DNA from: an uncultured Rhodanobacter sp.
Lineage (GTDB): Bacteria; Pseudomonadota; Gammaproteobacteria; Xanthomonadales; Rhodanobacteraceae
Assembly: GCA_937906285.1 (NCBI GenBank)
Contig: CALCWL010000456.1
Span: forward strand, 1-8,448
DNA length: 8,448 nt
Direction of reading: 5' to 3'
The position numbers and the translations under genes are program-made. Below the pieces are notes generated by a model. It was given only the letters and a program-made list of their open reading frames with translations. It was not told the DNA's origin and searched no databases. Numbering within the stretch: position 1 is the stretch's first letter; the number at the start of each line of letters is the position of its first letter. Below are positions 7,155 through 8,448 of the stretch, in pieces.

Positions 7155-7279
7155 CCCACTGACGGGGCGCGCGGGGAACTCCGGCGACGGCAGGGACACC
7201 CCCTGGCCGCGTGCATGGGGCGAAGCGTCGCGGCAGCCATTCGCCGCGGCGCCCTTGGTTTCACCTCGAAGCGACGTTA

Positions 7280-7305
7280 TTTAGTGAACCATTGCGTTCA
7301 CTAAA
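7280..7305. promoter_or_regulatory. Perfect 10-bp inverted repeat, probable repressor operator upstream of pagL
   Basis: TTTAGTGAAC (7280-7289) and GTTCACTAAA (7296-7305) are perfect complements around a 6-base spacer (CATTGC). The element is AT-rich within very GC-rich DNA. It lies 21 bases before the pagL start and overlaps the candidate promoter. A palindrome with this arm length and spacing is the usual target of a dimeric helix-turn-helix repressor, TetR type being the best guess. No regulator gene is in the window, so the binding protein is unknown. As a terminator it is implausible: the stem is AT-rich and no T-tract follows. Confidence 0.65.
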
Positions 7306-7307
7306 AT
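7280..7307 (+). promoter_or_regulatory. Candidate sigma-70 promoter of the pagL-like gene
   Basis: TAAAAT at 7302-7307 matches the -10 consensus at five of six positions. A weak -35 candidate, TTTAGT (7280-7285), lies 16 bases upstream. Transcription would start near 7314, giving a leader of only about 13 bases. Both elements coincide with the inverted repeat, so a bound repressor would block RNA polymerase directly. The poor -35 match keeps the confidence moderate. Confidence 0.45.
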
Positions 7308-7326
7308 CGCCCGATCCGAGGTCGCC

Positions 7327-7854
7327 ATGCGTGTCCCGTTTTCTTTCCGCCTGCCGCTGCTGGTGCTGGCGTTGTCCCCGCTGCCAGTGCTGGCGCAAAC
7401 GGCCCATCTGCAGATGCAGGGCGGGCGCAGTTACATGGACGGGTACGGCGCCACCGCGGTGTTCGTCGAAGCGGTGTTCGACGACCATGCGATCGGCGAC
7501 AGCCGCTGGAGCCTCGCGCCCGACGTCTCGCTGGGCTGGATCGACGGCCGCGACATCGCGCGCTTCCGCGACAACCGCTACCCCACCCGGGAGCAAGCCT
7601 GGCTGCTGGCCGCCGGTGCGCGCCTGCAGTACCGCAAGGCCGACGGCGCGCTGAGCCACTGGTTCTTCAGTTTCCAGCCCGCGCTCAACAGCGCGCGCAC
7701 GCAGGCGTTGAGCACCCCGTACGAATTCGTCAGCACGCTCGGCTGGCAGGGTCGCCGCTTCAGCTTCCAGATCCGCCACATTTCCAACGCCCGCCTGCAC
7801 CGGCCCAACCGCGGCGAGACCATGGCGCTGGTGGGCGTCGGCTTCGATCTCTGA
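7327..7854 (+). CDS. pagL: PagL-like lipid A 3-O-deacylase, outer-membrane beta-barrel
   Basis: The protein has 175 residues from the ATG at 7327; GAGG (7318-7321) lies 5 bases upstream. The signal peptide (MRVPFSFR, hydrophobic core, PVLA) is probably cut after residue 23. The mature part has alternating hydrophobic and polar residues like beta-strands and is about the size of known PagL proteins (roughly 150 residues). The catalytic motif is clear: RHISNARL with His151 and Ser153, plus Asn154, corresponding to the HxSNA signature of Pseudomonas PagL (His126/Ser128). Glu164, 13 residues after the His, is the likely third member of the triad (Glu140 in Pseudomonas, 14 after its His). PagL removes the 3-hydroxyacyl chain at position 3 of lipid A in the outer membrane, which lowers its inflammatory activity. 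The C-terminus is FDL rather than a terminal Phe. The gene stands alone behind an operator-like palindrome and converges on the exporter gene with a 9-base gap. Confidence 0.85.
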   Translation: MRVPFSFRLPLLVLALSPLPVLAQTAHLQMQGGRSYMDGYGATAVFVEAVFDDHAIGDSRWSLAPDVSLGWIDGRDIARFRDNRYPTREQAWLLAAGARLQYRKADGALSHWFFSFQPALNSARTQALSTPYEFVSTLGWQGRRFSFQIRHISNARLHRPNRGETMALVGVGFDL

Positions 7855-7863
7855 CCGATCGCC

Positions 7864-8448
7864 TCAGTGCCCGCCCGCGGCGGGCCGCGCCTTGGGCGTG
7901 AACGGCGGCTTGGCCAGCCAGATCACCAGCATCAGGCCGATGAAGATCCAGCCCAGGGCGTGGAACACCTCGTTGAAGGAGATCTGGAAACTCTGCTGGG
8001 TGATCATGCCGTTGATCACGCTGCCGCCCAGTTGCGGGTCGCCGTGGCCCAGCTGCTGCATCGCGTCGCGGGCGATCGGGCTGTAGGGCGTGATGTGCTC
8101 GGCCAGCTGCTCGTGGTGGTTCACCGCGCCGCGGGTCCACATCAGCGTGGTGATCGAGGCGGAGAAACTGCCGCCCAGCGTACGCAGGAAGGTCGACAGG
8201 CCGGAGCCGGCGGCGATCTCGTCCTGCTGCAGGTCCGACAGCAGAATGGTCAGCGTCGGCATGAAGAACAGCGCCACGCCCAGGCCCTGCAGCAGCTGCA
8301 CCATCGCCACGTGGTAGAAGTCGATCTGCAGGTAGAAGTCCGCGCGCATGAAGCAGGTCGCGCCCATCACCAGGAAGGACGCCGCGGCGAGCAGGCGCAG
8401 GTCCATGCGCGTGGCGTACTTGCCCACGAAGAACGTCAGCAGCACCGG
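7864..8448 (-). CDS. EmrB/QacA-type (DHA2) MFS drug exporter, C-terminal part
   Basis: The frame is open from the window end (8448) to a TGA at 7864-7866 and gives the last 194 residues of a protein that normally has about 510; the start is outside the window. The fragment shows a basic, Arg-containing turn after a helix (GKYATRMDLR), a family-typical helix-loop segment (LQGLGVALFFMP, then a loop with DEIAAGSGLSTFLRTLGGSF) and a long polar periplasmic loop rich in His and Gln. A last helix (WIFIGLMLVIWLA) is followed by a short basic tail. This is the C-terminal half of a 14-helix EmrB-like antiporter, which usually works with a periplasmic EmrA adaptor and an outer-membrane channel to expel hydrophobic toxins. 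EmrA and a regulator would be expected upstream, beyond 8448, on the minus strand. The gene converges on pagL. Confidence 0.92.
   Translation of the reverse strand, partial: PVLLTFFVGKYATRMDLRLLAAASFLVMGATCFMRADFYLQIDFYHVAMVQLLQGLGVALFFMPTLTILLSDLQQDEIAAGSGLSTFLRTLGGSFSASITTLMWTRGAVNHHEQLAEHITPYSPIARDAMQQLGHGDPQLGGSVINGMITQQSFQISFNEVFHALGWIFIGLMLVIWLAKPPFTPKARPAAGGH
7869..7885. repeat. GC-rich hairpin just past the convergent pagL and exporter stop codons
   Basis: GCCCGCC (7869-7875) and GGCGGGC (7879-7885) are perfect 7-bp complements with a 3-base loop (CGC). They lie 15 bases after the pagL stop and inside the last codons of the exporter gene. The position fits a terminator for pagL transcripts, but no T-run follows. 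The sequence also encodes the Ala/Gly-rich exporter tail, so the match may be a by-product of coding. Confidence 0.3.

Noticed and set aside
5619..7199. Long minus-strand frames antisense to the two M16 genes (also 3922-5571)
   Set aside because: Translations lack motifs and have biased composition. The plus-strand frames have conserved M16 motifs, good ribosome sites and coupled start/stop codons.
7191..7205. Small CAGGG/CCCTG hairpin after the M16 operon
   Set aside because: Only 5 bp with no T-run; expected often by chance in this composition.
7280..7307. The pagL-upstream inverted repeat as an intrinsic terminator of the M16 operon
   Set aside because: The stem is AT-rich, lies 125 bases past the stop and is followed by TAAAAT-like promoter sequence rather than a T-tract. 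An operator explains it better.
1..8448. Signs of a mobile island, defence system, CRISPR array or RNA gene
   Set aside because: Base composition appears even, with no transposase, integrase, nuclease, repeat-spacer array or tRNA-like cloverleaf noticed. All genes belong to common envelope and peptidase families.

Overview
The base composition is uniformly high in GC, codons favour G or C in the third position, and the gene set is that of a Gram-negative cell envelope: secreted peptidases, a PagL-type outer-membrane enzyme and an EmrB-type exporter. This suggests a gammaproteobacterium of the Xanthomonadales/Lysobacterales, perhaps Rhodanobacter or Dyella. The taxonomic guess rests on style and gene content, not on a marker gene. 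The window looks like ordinary chromosome. I see no rRNA, tRNA, transposase, integrase, CRISPR array or attachment site.

Layout, left to right. (1) 1-611, plus strand: the 3' part of a glyoxalase-fold (VOC) gene, coupled by an ATGA overlap to a 71-residue two-helix membrane protein. (2) 612-693: a short convergent gap holding a nested palindrome. (3) 694-4045, minus strand: a 12-helix MFS exporter (2756-4045) followed by a secreted S9 prolyl-oligopeptidase-family peptidase (694-2667), with an 88-base gap that holds a small hairpin. (4) 4046-4284: a divergent promoter region with no gene. (5) 4285-7154, plus strand: two translationally coupled M16 (insulinase/processing-peptidase family) genes. 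(6) 7155-7326: a gap containing a perfect 10-bp inverted repeat that overlaps a candidate promoter. (7) 7327-7854, plus strand: a PagL-like lipid A 3-O-deacylase. (8) 7864-8448, minus strand, converging on pagL and cut by the window end: the C-terminal part of an EmrB/DHA2-type drug exporter.

The most informative system is the M16 pair. The first protein keeps the zinc site (HLFEH plus a distal Glu) but lacks the Arg/Tyr substrate-binding pair. The second has lost all three HxxEH residues but keeps the Arg/Tyr pair. Together they make one complete active site, which points to an obligate heterodimeric periplasmic or membrane-anchored metallopeptidase. This arrangement is known in the M16B family, so it is a clear case rather than a new family. 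The S9 peptidase next door would also act on peptides outside the cytoplasm.

The least explained signal is the palindrome in front of pagL. It looks like the operator of a dimeric repressor (TetR type by shape) whose gene is not in the window. I did not find a convincing undescribed system. The observations worth following are the pagL operator, the dual start of the second M16 gene, the lipobox in the first M16 protein and the uncharacterised small membrane protein.
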